From: Pomacea canaliculata
Lineage: Eukaryota > Mollusca > Gastropoda > Architaenioglossa > Ampullariidae
DNA: 64,000 nucleotides
Direction: 5' to 3'
Assembly (NCBI RefSeq): GCF_003073045.1
Contig: NC_037590.1
Coordinates: 23,524,449 to 23,588,448, forward strand
Shown: piece by piece, positions 1 through 13,200 of the stretch
How the letters are laid out: the number at the start of each line of letters is the position of its first letter
Numbering within the stretch: position 1 is the stretch's first letter
The notes under the pieces: model-generated
Databases searched by the model: none
Told to the model about the DNA's origin: nothing
The model's input: only the letters and a program-made list of their open reading frames with translations
Made by a program: the position numbers and the translations under genes

Positions 1-123
1 ACGTGGATTATCAAGGGCATCATCCGTCTTCTGTTGGTTCTACCCACCCTGAAATATTTTACGATACCTAGAGCAAGCGGCACTTTTACGGACATTAAGA
101 AAGCACTCTTGTGTATGAAACAG

Positions 124-3100
124 GACGACGAACGGCCGAAGACGACAGTGTACTCGCCGGAAACGGGTCGCATCATCCCTCCACCTTCACGGGCGCTGTC
201 TAGAAATGGAGCCAGTCGGCGAGCTCAGCGAGACCGTTTCCTAGGCAACCTCCAGCACATTGCCGCTGAGCCCGACATGGAAAACATGGTGAGTTCCTTG
301 ACGATCAGCTTAGAGCTGGTGATTGATGACAACAACGACAAGACACGACAATGATGACTATGCAGCGATGACATGACACAACAATTATCACTGAAAGCCC
401 TCAGCTGTTGAGTCTACCATGTAGCATTTAAACATTTTATAAACGTTCTCTACCATTTGTAAACGTTTATAAAATGTTTATATGCTATCTGGCTATAGTA
501 TGTCATAGAGGAGAACGAAGCTGATCACTTGATGTTTTGTAGTAAACCTGATTTACTTTGAAGTAAAATTTACCACCGAGTGGTCAAGTGTTATGCGAGC
601 CCCTGCTCACCCAGCACCTACGAATATATCAGATCTGCTTCGTATCTCCCTTTATAAGTAAAAAAGCTTCTTTATACGTTTCTGTTAGTGTTTTATGTTA
701 TAATGTCATGAAACATGGCAAGGAACCTGAACAATTAGAAGTGTCAAGACAGATAACCGCAAACTGCATGTCATCTTCGGACAATGGACAGAATTATAAG
801 TATATAAGTCTATAAGTCGTCCGACTGTTTGCCCCACGACAGCTCCTTGCCCACTTGACCAGAAGCACGTGACAGCCTGGTTCTTGTCCACCTAACCACA
901 GGCCCCCTGGGTTGTCAGAGCAACTTGACCTCGTGCTCTTGACCTGCATACAGTCCTGCACCACCCGGTTGTCAGAACAAAGCAGGAACCACTGCGTGTG
1001 TACAACCCACCTGTTCACCTGCTGGGATTTATGCACTTCACGTTTGATGATTCTTTCACTAAGGCTTTAAAAAAATCCGTTCAGCACATGTCCTAGAGAG
1101 CACACACACTCAAATGCCAGCGGGCTATAGACGGGTGTTCCTGCACCCAAGGCAAGGAAGACCGCCAGGACTTACGCAAAAATGAAATTCTAAAAGCATT
1201 ATCGAGTGACTGAGAAAGGTTTTGTCATACCTCGTGTCAGGTACAAGGGCGGTTAAAAAAGGAAATCAGTTCATAAGTGCAGCCCAGTACTAACGGCGCG
1301 TGAGGTCACAAGACATGAAAGCCCCTTCAAAAGGGAACTCAAACATTGAGCGCTACGTACAAAGGGAAACTGTGGGGTAGTGAGCGGGTATACAAGTGGC
1401 TATACCACGGCAATGCGAGGACAGACGTGCAGTGAATGAGAGAGAACTTTTTAAACCGGGTATATAAACGCTCTATTTCCACTAAACCCGTTTCCCTTTT
1501 TCTCACATTGTGTCGGGCGTCAAAGACCCTATACACAGACCAATCACAGAGATCGAATTGAACGGACGTGGGGACTGAGCTCACGAATATCTCCACTCAC
1601 CCACAACCCCACCATCATCACAACACACGCGCGAGCTCATACAATCGATTTTTGACCAAAGGTATTCTTTCAACAAAGACTGACATATTAGTTATATCTG
1701 AACAATTTTCTGCTTCGCTTTAGCATCACATTTCCACATTTATTAGTGACATGCTGTTGCCATTGTTTTGGTTGCTGCCATTGAGAAGATGATTGTCAAC
1801 CTTGTCAACAAAAGGTGCAAAAGATATGCCTTGGCTATCACAGTAAAAGCGGGTAACTCTGTGGCCAATAGTAACATGAGAGCGCAGTACAGAGTCCTGC
1901 AACTAAGGCATGTCTGGATTACAGGTGTTGACTATCTTGTGTTACAGGTGTTGACCATGCTATGCCAGATTCTGCAGACAGACGACGTCAACGCTATACA
2001 AGCCTGGCTCTGTTCTGCGGGTGAGAGAGGTGGGTTGTATTACATCTTTTTCTTTGTGTCATTACCTGAGATCAATCTTAAGTAAGCTAGAGAATTAATA
2101 GGACGTATGAACAGGCTGTGTGTCAGCATCTTCTATGCATACACATCTCCTATGTAAACAGGAGCAAAGTGCAGATATTCCCCAACCCCATGAAGTAACA
2201 CCAGTATGAGTAAACAAAAGGCATGAAAAAAGGCCACTACTTTAATGTCTTTATGCAAAGTGGAAATAATGAACATCAAACATGCTGTGGCTGGTGCTGT
2301 CAGTTTTCAATGAATGTAGGCTTCACACTGTCAATATATCCAACTAGCATCAGGAACTTTCGGATCACTGTGTTGTATTTGGGTGCAGAGAAATCTCTGG
2401 TGATGGATATGATCCGGGCAGCAGTGGCTGGGCGCGAGGAATACTGGAAGCAGTATCCAGCAGAGGTTATTGAACAGAATGATGCTCAGAACAAGCTGCC
2501 ACCCATCAATGGCGCCACAAAGCCAAGCTCCAGCCATGAAGTCAACAGGTAGTAAATCTTTTTTTTTTTTTTTTTTAAATAACATGATCAGCTGTTTACC
2601 ATGAACTGGCAACCAGCAAGATTTACTTATCAAACATCACAGATCATACTGAATATAAAATTCAGACACCAAGTGCTTAAGGCTAGGAAAGGTGAGGTAA
2701 GTCCTGGTAAGATCTGATAGCAAGGGTCACATCTCAGGAGATTTGATAAACTGGGGCAAGATTTAAATAATGAAAATGTGTTTTGCTTATGAAATTTGGA
2801 ACAGCATGTTTGCATTATAGTAAAGCCATCCAGCATGGCCAGATTTGTTTCTTGTTCCTAGGCTACTCATCCTGCTTGATCACTTGCATGGTTGTTTATT
2901 ATTTTCTGGGGAAATAGCTCCATTTGATATGATAAAAGATAACCAATACTTAGTAATAGCATAGTGCAATTGATGCTGGATGATGGGTAAGCCATTCATT
3001 CATGTTTGATTTCAATGATACATTATGCTTCAATTACATCTTTAATAAAACTTGTGTTAGTTTAGTTTTTTACTGGCATTTGTCACATAAATGCAACTCA

Positions 3101-3858
3101 GTGATTACACGGTTATGGTAAAGAAAGTTTCAGTCAAGAAAGTCGTTCTCAACTAGGTCCATTGTGACAACCATGCCAGATGTTCCTAATGCATGTATGT
3201 GTGCGCTTTGCATATGTGTAGGCTAGTGATAGATGATGGAGGCTCTCCTGCACAGCAGGTCAACCCTCTGCCTCAACCACCAGCTGTTCGTCAGGTCATA
3301 GAGGACAAAGGTGTGCCTTACTTAAGCCATTTCTCATTAGTGTGTTTTATTTTTATGTCGAACATATCAATTTTAGCAGTGTTAAATTGTTCATTATACC
3401 ATCCAATCAGTATGTTTTTTTCTAGATTTTCATTTTATTTTTAATTCACATTTTATTGAGGGATCCATACATTAAAACTACTATAAAAATTTGGGCTAGT
3501 TTCTACTGATTTTTCCACAAATAAAAAATTTATAAGCAATTCTGTAAACTACCCTCTTTCTTAATGCATAGATTAAATCTGATCTGATTGTACAGAAATT
3601 GCATAACACTTTTCTAATATCCACATGTTTACTGTTTTAGATATAGGCGTCAAACCTCAAACCAGTGAGGTGTTCCGACCACCTTCTCCTCCGAAGAAAC
3701 TTCCTCAGACAGCACCTCCACAACAGCAAAATGAGGAAGTTAAAAAGTCATTATCTGCTCAAGAAACTCGTTTAAAGTACACCAAGTCCCCTATCAAAGA
3801 CCTCGCAGCTGATTTACAAAGCATGTGGAATCCCAGCCAGAGTGTCAACACCTTTTGA
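124..3858 (+). CDS. TBATA: TBATA (SPATIAL) orthologue, 5' partial
   Basis: Exons seen: about 124-288, 1948-2020, 2389-2548, 3222-3310 and 3641-3858 (TGA stop). Phases join exactly across all four introns. The first exon carries the family motif YSPETGRIIPPPSRAL (human TBATA has YSAETGRLIPASTRAV). The second reads VLTMLCQILQTDDVNAIQAW, matching human VLELLCRILETDLLSAIQFW. The third continues EKSLVMDMIRAAVAG. The last exons are a proline/glutamine-rich, low-complexity tail. The vertebrate protein is expressed in thymus, brain and testis and its molecular function is poorly defined; no enzyme motif is visible. The 5' exons lie before the window. The left edge of the first exon is uncertain, since the reading frame stays open to about position 34. 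Identification rests on remembered motif similarity but is strong. Confidence 0.85.
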
Positions 3859-5160
3859 AACGTTCACCAGAATTTGCACAACTGTAAGCAAAGATCCTGA
3901 CAATGCATGTGTTTTTGCTCAGACACACACATACATGCACATGTGCACTGGTGAGACTTAATCTGTGATCAAAGACTGAGGGTCCAGAAACACAGTACTT
4001 ATGGTAGATCTTCTGGGTGATTAGGTTTGACATTTCTAAACTTGAAGTGGATTGAAGATCTTTAGATTTTAGAAAACTGAATGCTGTGGCTCATTTTGTT
4101 TTAATATATCAGAACATAAAACCAAAAAACCCACAAACACTAAGTACATCTAAACAGTGCATATAACTTCATAAAATTTCACATTAAATATAAGTTTTTG
4201 TTTGCATTCCTTGTGTGTGATATTCAGTTAAAAATGTGTTCGCTTCTAGTTTGAGGCAGAAGTGCTATTATGATTAGAACTTCTTTGAGTTACACGTAAA
4301 AATTCTCTGAGACTGAAAATATAATTTTTTTTTTCATATGCCAGAGAAGAATTTACCTTCAGAAAAGTGAATTTGTATTTGTAAAAATCATATGGACTTT
4401 GCCACTGACCAGTATTATTTTTAATATATACTCAGTCTACGGCATTCTTTCACATTAACAGTATTATAAAAGTATTTAGCTCTCCAAAAGCAACTTAAAT
4501 GAATGAAATGTTTGAGTGCCACTACAAAGACGACCAGCCTGAGCTAAACTTTTTCATATTAAAAGTTTGCTTCCAAGACTTCAATTTTGCCTTAAATGTT
4601 GTGACTATCATTCTCAATAATTTTTATCATCAGCATGGTACCAGATATTCAAATGTTTTCCTAATCTCTCCCCATTTAATCTCTCATTGCCTTTTTCTGA
4701 AATGGTGATCCATACCTTGAGTTGTCCACCACTTGTGTATTTGCACTAGTCACTGTTCACATCACATCATCAAACTGATGCAAGAGCGCTATTGGTCATC
4801 AGGCATCTTTTGCATGTATATTATGTTAATATTATAATCCAAGTGCTCAAGACACAGTTATCATTTGACATTAGTGCTAGTTGGTGATGGGGATAATCGG
4901 GTGGTTATGCAAACTACAAAACTTGGGTTTTAGACATGCTGCTCTGTTCAAATCTTGATGGGAGTGTATTGGTTATTATCAATGTAGTTTTCGCAGCTAA
5001 CTTGTATTCTATTTATGTATATGCTTTTTACCAGTTTTTTTCCTGTGTGTTTGCAAATGTTTATGGTGCAAAAATTACATCGTTTGAATTCTTGAACACT
5101 ATGTGATACTATTCAGTAGAAATTATATATAAATAAACTACTTGGTATGCTGACTTTTGC
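3859..5160 (+). other. TBATA 3' UTR with poly(A) signal
   Basis: This is AT-rich sequence with no supported coding region after the TBATA stop. An AATAAA signal lies at 5132-5137, so cleavage should fall near 5150. The opposite-strand TRMT10A signal is at 5220-5225, so the two transcripts end within about 100 bases of each other. Confidence 0.6.
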
Positions 5161-5219
5161 AAAGTATCTGCAGCACGACTAAAAATTAGTTATTAACAAA
5201 ATGTTTTCAGAAGTTTGAC

Positions 5220-5225
5220 TTTATT
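5220..5225 (-). terminator. Poly(A) signal of TRMT10A
   Basis: TTTATT on the plus strand is AATAAA on the minus strand, about 150 bases after the TRMT10A stop codon. Confidence 0.55.
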
Positions 5226-5370
5226 CTAGTACATTTCACACAGCAACTGAAAGCACAAGGCACGCCATGAACTAAGTTTTGTTTTTTTAATTTGTCAACA
5301 TTATAATTAATATTTCATTAAGTTCACTGTTCAGATGCTCTTGCATGCACTCTCAGGTTTTTCAGGAGAA

Positions 5371-8300
5371 CTATCTTGTGTCAGGATCCTCCTTCGGTTC
5401 AATGTTCTGTTCATTTGTTTCACATTTCCTTTTTTCAAGAACAGCATGGTTTGGTTCAGAACCGTTGTTTCTGGTCTCAGTTACTTCTTCTATCACTGAA
5501 ACACCTTTTCTTTGAGGTAAAACTGCCAAAAATGATGTCTGCCAGTCTTTGGTTTCAGTAAACCGCAAGAGAATTTCGAACACTGCAATAAAATAAAGAG
5601 ACACTTGCTTCAAATAATTTTATTAAACTAACAGGGGAGGTAAATAACACAGCCTTCCATAATGTGTGCCTTCCAACATTTTACAGATAATCTGATGAAT
5701 TATTTCTGAAAGGTATGAAACAAAAAGGTAATCTAGCCTCCATGCTACATGATGATGCAATGCAGCTTTCTAAAACATGAGGACATCAAGTACTACAATT
5801 TCAGAAATCAACGGGATTAAATTTCACAAGGGTTCACTTAGCAAGTCATGACTTGCAAAACACATCCATCACCTGGTCAGCTACTTACCATGGTTGATGG
5901 TCAGTACTTTTCTTGACTTCAGATGCAAAAACTGGCCAATAGGTAGCTGTGCATGTGCAATCCCTTTTTCTTCTGCTAGTCTATGACATAGACCCTGAAA
6001 ACAAGAGGGTTTATTTTCAGAAATAACCACAGATACAGCAGTGCTAGACTCTAGAGAACAATAGTTGGTTTTTTTGTTTTGTTAATTAGATGGACAATTT
6101 GCAACACTGTACCAAGAAAAAGTTTTCTGACAACCATTCCTAGGGTACAATCATTTAAAAAAGAGAATCTTAAGAGAGAGATTCTATCATTCTGAAAGTT
6201 ATAAATTTGCAAATATGCTGATGCAGGAAGCAAGATGACCCAAGAACAGATCTCACTATTCTACCTGAAGCAGAAACTTTTGAGTAACTATCACATAAAT
6301 AAAAGTAAGAACATCCATGTTCACCACACAACGCAGACCATAACCTCTTGACTGACGGACTAACATGTAGAACAAAACAAATAGAAACATACACAAAATA
6401 TCTGCAACTATCATCACCATCACAAGTCTTACACTAATCATGAGGTACAAACAATCATGAAAACATTCAAGCCTTGCTTGCCAGCTTTGAAAAAAACTTT
6501 CGGTTAAGTGTTTCATGGCAACCTAGACACAAAAACCATCTCAATAAAAGATGCTGAGCAGCAAAATCAGCCTATAAACTTCTGTGGTGAGGGAGAGAAG
6601 AGATACAATAAGATGTACAGACAGCTTGCTTTATAATAACAATAATAATAAAAAATGCAAAATTTGTAAAGCCCATACTCACACTCCTAAGGAGCATGCT
6701 CTTAGCCCTTAAGAACAAGAACGAAACATGGACAGCATACGAGGGACAGGGAAACAAACAAATAGCATATGAGCTATTACAGAATAAACAACCGTACTAA
6801 ACGATGAATAAAATCAAATACTGAAAACACAAAGAGGAACCAAATAACAAGAACAAGATAATGGTTATACAACGCAAGCTCTCGACTTGTTTTAAACACA
6901 GCTCACTTTATGATGGTTATGGTCAACAAGACCTCCAATGACATAGACTTTCCGATCATCCAGCTGGTCAAGTATGTTAGCGGACTCACTGCTCAAGTAG
7001 ACAATATCTTCTTTAGGGAAAACTTCATTGTAGTCACGTTCTTCCTTAAAAACCTGAAGAAGTAGAGAAAATAAAATGCAAGGATTTTTTTTTTTTTTAA
7101 TCCCAGCTACATCAGAACCTTTGTTGTGACCCTACAGGAAATGCATTTGTGACCATTCTGTTTCTTATAAAAAAAAAATGTAGTGCTTGTTCACATCACA
7201 AACACATTTTCTAATAAATGTAGTCCTTTCAATATGTGTACGCTTCACTACTCAAAATATTCCTGCAAGAATCCATAAAAAAATATAAGTAGAAGTACAA
7301 AGATGTATATTAAATATTATATAAGCATAAACATTTCTAGCCAATCTGTCTTAGTTACAAAAAGAAAAGTGAAAAGATATTGTTGAAATGGCTTCAGTAA
7401 CTCACATCCCATCCTTTGTAATCTCCAATACTGTCTAGGCGCTGTTTAGTCCGACCCCTCATGCCACACACATACAGCTACCATAAACAGACAAAAGTCG
7501 AAAAAAAGTCATTTTTCAGACCAACACACATACCATTCAACAGTCACTTTAAAGCCTAGGATTGCCTGCAGGCATGGTAAATGATGATTAATTTGAAGCA
7601 TACCTATGCTTTCAGGGGTAATATAATACCGAACATAACCTGTATCCTAAAACTGTTTTGAGTCTATACTTACAAAGATAAGAAACAGTATTACAACTTA
7701 TTGCATCGCAAATAAGAATCCGAGCAGTAAATAATTTAGTGTTAATTTGTATCAGGGGAAGGGAGAGTCAGACAATATAGCATAAGGCAATGCATTTTCA
7801 CAAATGCAACTGAGAATAGCAGAAATGATAGGTACACTAAAATGAAAGGACAGTTACTTCAGTAATAATTCAGTTACTTACTTGCAGCGGATTTTCAGCT
7901 CTTCTATTTGCAGCATAGCTGTGTTGTAGCTGCTGCGTCAAGAAGGTAATATCCTGTGACAAAGTCCCATAAAAGCAACAACAGAAGATACTCAATATCA
8001 CGAAATTTTAACATCTTTTATTGTTAGATTATTGTGATCAAAACATTAACATTTGCAAATGGGAAAATATTTTTCCATCATCAAAAAATACGAACATAAA
8101 GTGTATTAAATTCAGAGGTACACAGCCTATCACGGGGGTGGGGGGGATGAAGACAAATTTTTCAAATTAACCCTAATAAGCCAAGCAAGATTTCAACACA
8201 TTACAATGAAAAATTTTGCAGCCATTTTAGAGTGATTCAAACAAAGTACTGTCATCACCTTGTCTGTCATGTAGTCATCAAAAGAGCAATCTATCACAAC

Positions 8301-8983
8301 TTTTTGTTGGCATGCTGAATGTTTCATGGAGTTTCTCTTAAGAGTCTTTCTAGATGGCCCAATGTCATCACCTTTTTCTCTCATTTCAGCCAGCCTCTTT
8401 TTGCGTTTCTCTTTCTCCACTAACCTAATAAAAATTATAATAAATATCAGAGTGATTAAATTACAAGTTGGTACAAAGAATATTTTGATTTGATTTAATG
8501 ATAATGATGCAAATAACATTGATGGCTTTAGTGATGTGTGACTGTCTTGGCTTTGATAATTTTGGCGATTGTGTTTGTCTGTGTGTGTGTGTGCACGAAA
8601 CAGCAATACATTTTTTTTCAATATTAAATGCTTTGTTTTCTCAAATTCAGTTAATGTTTTAACTTTTATCATGCTAGTGTATTCTCTACAATCAGCTTTG
8701 AAAATACTTTGAAATATTAGTGACGAATCTGAGAATAAGACAATACCTAATGAGAAAAGCGACGTTTTCGCTTCTTAATATTTTTAATGCTTTATGCTCT
8801 AAAACTGAAATTTATGTGTGATCAACAACAGTACCTTTTTTGTGCCTTGAATTGCAACCATTTCTCGCGCTTTTTTAGCTTTTTCAGCTGATTTTTGGAC
8901 ATGGGTACATGGTCAATTTGCGATTGAGATTTGTCAGCACACACACTGTCATCAGTTTTTTCATGTGTGAGTTCTACAGACAT
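5371..8983 (-). CDS. TRMT10A: tRNA (guanine-9-N1)-methyltransferase, TRMT10A type
   Basis: Seven coding exons in transcript order: 8983-8835, 8424-8259, 7953-7882, 7477-7406, 7053-6907, 5994-5889 and 5582-5371. All phases agree, giving 307 residues (human TRMT10A has about 339). The enzyme methylates N1 of G9 in tRNA using S-adenosylmethionine. Visible motifs are a lysine-rich N-terminal coiled region ([13 protein letters not shown]), then [11 protein letters not shown] opening the SPOUT domain, [13 protein letters not shown] with the conserved aspartate near the active site, [20 protein letters not shown], and [18 protein letters not shown] at the end of the fold. A short acidic tail follows. 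The ATG at 8983 is the first in frame. The gene is head-to-head with MTTP. A SINE copy sits in the intron at 5995-6906. TRMT10B is the alternative, but the C-terminal block favours TRMT10A. Confidence 0.93.
6625..6865 (-). repeat. Dispersed SINE-like repeat, copy A
   Basis: Read on the minus strand this copy contains TTTGGTTCCTCTTTGTG, then CTGTCCATGTTTCGTTCTTG, then CTTAGGAGTGTGAGTATGGG, and ends GGGCTTTACAAATTTTGC followed by a (TTA)n-like tail. The same order of blocks occurs at 11807-12010 (plus) and 49197-49390 (minus). A short element with an A/T trinucleotide tail fits a SINE mobilised by a LINE. No convincing Pol III B box was seen. It lies in a TRMT10A intron. Confidence 0.65.
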
Positions 8984-9004
8984 TATTTTAATAGTTTTTT
9001 TCAC

Positions 9005-10235
9005 TTCAAAGATAACAAAGAATACACGTAAAAACCTAGACTTCAGACCCTCTGAGCATTACACGCACAGACTTCATAGAAATCATAGACGTCTGTGACC
9101 ATACTGTCCATGGACGCCGCCATCTTTCTCGTAGAATCTCGCAAGGTTCTGTGAAGTTTTTCAAAATTCGTCTGCTCCGAGAGCGCTTCAGCGGAAGAAG
9201 GATGCAGTCAGCTGCTGAGAAAAAGGTATGACTGCAAGTTTGTGAGTATATCTGTCATGAGAACATTAGTGTGAACATTTTATTCAGCAAGATTATATCC
9301 CAACATATTATCTTAGTTAGTACGTGCATGTTTTGAAAGACTGTCGTCGAGGGATACAAATGGAGAATTATATGGGTTTTGTTGGTAGCCCGTGTCTGCT
9401 GGAAACTGCACGATTATCATCGCTCTTACAGATAAAAAGTTCAGCTATCATTGACAACTAATGCTAGCTTCTTGACTGGCTTATCGGATCTGATTACAGT
9501 TAGGTGTTATCAGCAACTGGTCTCTCTGCTTGTACAGTATCCCTTTGTCTTGTTTGTAAAGGCTTGACCCGGGAAAGTACGGACTTCGTTCTCTGAACAG
9601 TTCGTTGGGTCGCAGTCCATCTGTGAACATCGTCATCCACAGGTCACAGGTCACTTACAGCTCCGCTGCTACAACATGGCTTTTGGGGCATTGTGCTGTC
9701 GATAATTGCTCTTTATTTTGTGCCTGGTGGGTGTTTTATTTAGACGTGCATTTTTAATAGAGTTCTAATGAGTTTTTATATGATCGTTGCCTGTCTGGTA
9801 GAAGGGTATGTCAGCGTGTATTCTCATTCAGTCCTTTTACGTTGGCACAAGTACTTCTATAAACCGGCAGATATGTCACACGTGTGCCTCGTCATCGACG
9901 TCATATTAAATTTTTAAATGCCACAAGCTTGATAAAAAAAAATGAATAACTTAAATTAAAAGCCCTTTTTTTGTAGAGGATATTCCCATATCTTTTCTGA
10001 CAGAGCAATAGTTTATTACCCCCACCACACACACTTCTACTGATTGGTTTAGTTTTCTATTGGCAAATATTTGCGCTGGTTTATTGATAAAACACTGACA
10101 ACTTCATGCGCGCACACACACACAGAATCTCTCAATACTTATTTTAGGTAGTTTGCAAAATCAAAGTTTATGGTTAGACGACCACTTTAAATGTTATAAT
10201 TACTAATGTTTCTAAATCTTGTGTATGTGTTGCAG
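9005..10235. promoter_or_regulatory. Head-to-head promoter region of TRMT10A and MTTP
   Basis: This 1.2-kb interval separates the divergent coding starts. GCCGCCATCTT at 9116-9126 matches the YY1 site often found near transcription starts. A possible plus-strand leader exon ends at a donor after position 9225 (AAAAAG|GTATGA) and could join the acceptor ending at 10235. It would be a 5' UTR exon, because its own ATG at 9201 does not join the MTTP frame. A perfect DR1 nuclear-receptor element lies at 9641-9653. No other coding sequence is evident. Confidence 0.5.
9641..9653 (+). promoter_or_regulatory. Perfect DR1 nuclear-receptor element upstream of MTTP
   Basis: The sequence reads AGGTCA C AGGTCA, two exact consensus half-sites with one spacer base. 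DR1 elements bind HNF4, and RXR heterodimers such as PPAR-RXR. Mammalian MTTP promoters are known to be driven through a DR1-type element bound by HNF4. It lies about 600 bases before the proposed MTTP ATG, either in the promoter or in a first intron. Function is inferred. Confidence 0.5.
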
Positions 10236-10254
10236 GCATTATATATATAAAGAT

Positions 10255-13200
10255 ATGCATGTATGCGTGTGTGTGGTTTTGTTTGCGTTTTTGAACTTTG
10301 GAATATTTATTCAACCCCATGACTCAACTTGCAATTTTTTTCCATGGTATGTACATGTAGGTTTCTCCCTTAAATATGAAGTTGGTAAAGTCCACCAATA
10401 TGCATACTCCACAAGTACATTGTTTGATGAGGTCAACAAAGAAAAAATGGCAGCAACCATGAAAAAGGATGTTGGAGTTCAGCTTTCTATTACCTTTGAG
10501 CTCATTCCACTAGTTACAGGAGATGAACAGTTTCTCAAAGTACAGGTTAGTTATAATAATAGTATATGTAAAAGGTATAGCTTGTCATACAAACACATTT
10601 TTTGCTTACTTATCAGTTTTTTTAACAATCAAATATTTTAGGATGTTTTTATAAATAATTTAGGATAAAATTGTCATTTATGCATAGTTGTTTTTGCCTA
10701 TGTGCACTTGTGCATCCATGCACATCATTACATACAAATTTATACAAATGTCTTTTGTGTTAAAATTTCTCCCTAAAATGTAAAAGGAGAGTTTGATACA
10801 GACAGAAAAAGGCAGCAATGCAAAAGAAAAAGGATGATAAAAGAACTGTAGCATTGATGCTTACCTTATACCAAAACTTAAAAAATAACATTAAATATTC
10901 AGTAAGGTGTATGGGAATTATCACATCAATTTATCAAAAGATAAAATCTTGTCTTTACAAGCTGACCTCTGCCAAGTACAACAGCATGGCACGACCTAAT
11001 AATGAAGTGGCAGTGCCTGAACTGCTGAAGTACCCAGCTTTCTTTGAAATGACAGGAGACACCATCAACAAAGTATATCTTGTAGAAGGTGACTCAATCT
11101 TTGCCACCAATATCAAGAAGGGAATTATGGCACTATTCCAGATCAAGGAGGAGGCTGGAGAGAGAACAGAAGTGGGTACAAGTCAGTCTTTAGTAACCTT
11201 TGTTTCTCTGACTTTTTGTCCTATTGAAAAATTCTGTCTGAAGCAACTCATTTGTCATGTGCTGCACACAGGACAAGTAGAAATAGTGTATAGTGACTGA
11301 TTAATACTGCATACATTTGGTCCCTAAGTCTGCTCCCATTAGTTCTACTTGATTGAACCAAACCATAATTCTTTTGCAGATTGATGTCTCAGGAGAGTGT
11401 CGGGTAGCATATGACACACCCTCACCCAACATGGTGGTTAAAACCAAAGTGCCTGTCAGAATTTGGAGATTGCAGGACAGTTTTATAGTCCAAATAAGGT
11501 TGCTATATAGAATTTTTATGAAAGTGGTTATAGATACCTACCATGATAATGATTTTTAAAGGGTGTTGATAATAGATTTATTATTTTAATAAACTTGATA
11601 TAAATGTATAAATTAATGACTTTATTTTTTATCTTGATGGAGATCCAGTTTGTTCTACAACAAACAATTTTTGAAAGTCTTGGTAAATTTTTCAGCCTAA
11701 CCCTACCCCTTCACCAATTCATCTTTTGGAACAACTTTAGAAGGGCTCAGTGCATGCTAGTCCTTTTTCACACCTTCCTTTTGCAATATCATGTTACTCT
11801 CAGCTCTTGTTTTTGTTATTGGTTCCTCTTTGCGTTTTCTGTATTTGATTTTATTCTTTGTTTGTGCTGTTGTTTATTCTTTTATAGTTCATATGTTATT
11901 TGTTTGTTTTCTTGTCCTTTGTATGCCGTCCATGTTTACTCTTGTTCTTATGCACTAAGTGCATACTCCTTAGCAGTATATGAGCTTTACAGATTTTGCT
12001 TTTATTATGGATGCCAGGAATCCTAACCCAAACCCTCTTAACCCAAACGCTATCCCCTAGCCCCTTTTTTGGTTTGTGAAAATGTGTCTTGACGTCAAGA
12101 GTCAAGTTGTACATTTTTTTTTTTTTTTTAATTTTTTGGTCAGGTGCTGGGTCTAACTGTGTGGATGAAGGCAACTATGAGCTATGAAATAGAAGATAGC
12201 ATAATACAGAGAGCCGGTGGTACCAGCCATGTTGTGTCTTACATCAACAGCCGAACCAGTTTGAATGGAGGCCTTATTAGCAGGTCAAGCTATGCTTTGT
12301 TGCCATGGTGTTTTATTTCATATTTACAACCATTTGAAAAACTTGAACCTTGTTAGATCCTGTAAGTGGTGTAATAGTTATAAAAATAGAACTGTCTGTA
12401 ACATCTAAAATGATTTGCTCAAGAGGTTATATGTATTCGGCCACCATCATTTGAAGCTAACTGTATTTTGTTTTTTTTAGGGTGGGGGAGGGGTTTAAAC
12501 ATTATTTTTCATGGTACTTGTCCAAAAAGGGCAGTAAATAAATAATGAACGTAAAGAAAATATAGATATCCTGGGTCTAAACTGCATAAATGTGAGCCGT
12601 CATTTTCTGCAAGTTTCTTGAGCAGTTTTTATTGATGATGTCTGGACACCATCCAATGCATGGAAAAGCCTTCAGTTATCCTATATCTAAATATTTGTCT
12701 TTCTGTCTGAATATCTAGAAACATTTCTGAATATAATTTTCTTTTTTTTATCAGCCAGAAACTTAGCATGGAAAATATCAGTGACAAAAATATGTTGAGC
12801 TCATTAAGCATTGAAGAGGCTGTGAGTAAAGCAGAAACAGGTAACAATTTGGTTGTCAATAATGTATTTATGTGCTGAAAGTAATCCATTCTTGTAACTA
12901 ACTCTGATAACTTCTTTGTCCCTAATATGTACTATTTCTATCTAGAAAGAAAGTCATGCCATTGTTTTTTAGTGTATATTTTTGTGTATTGAGTGTATTT
13001 TGCTTACAGCAGGATGTTTTTAAGATGATTTTTGGATCTTATTTGCTTATATCTCTCAACATGCAACTTTGTCAGTTTCAAGTTATTTATGTTGCTGTTA
13101 ACAAAGAATTATTTATTCATATGAAATTATTTTGTTCTTTTTCAAGAGATTGGAAAATCACTGGTAATGTCTTTACTGCCTAGCGATAATGAGATTACAC

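Noticed and set aside
9201-9225. ATG with eight codons before a GT donor as the MTTP start
   Set aside because: It ends in phase 0, while the first supported MTTP exon needs either one carried base at 10361 or a start within the exon; it also lacks a signal peptide. It may be a leader exon.
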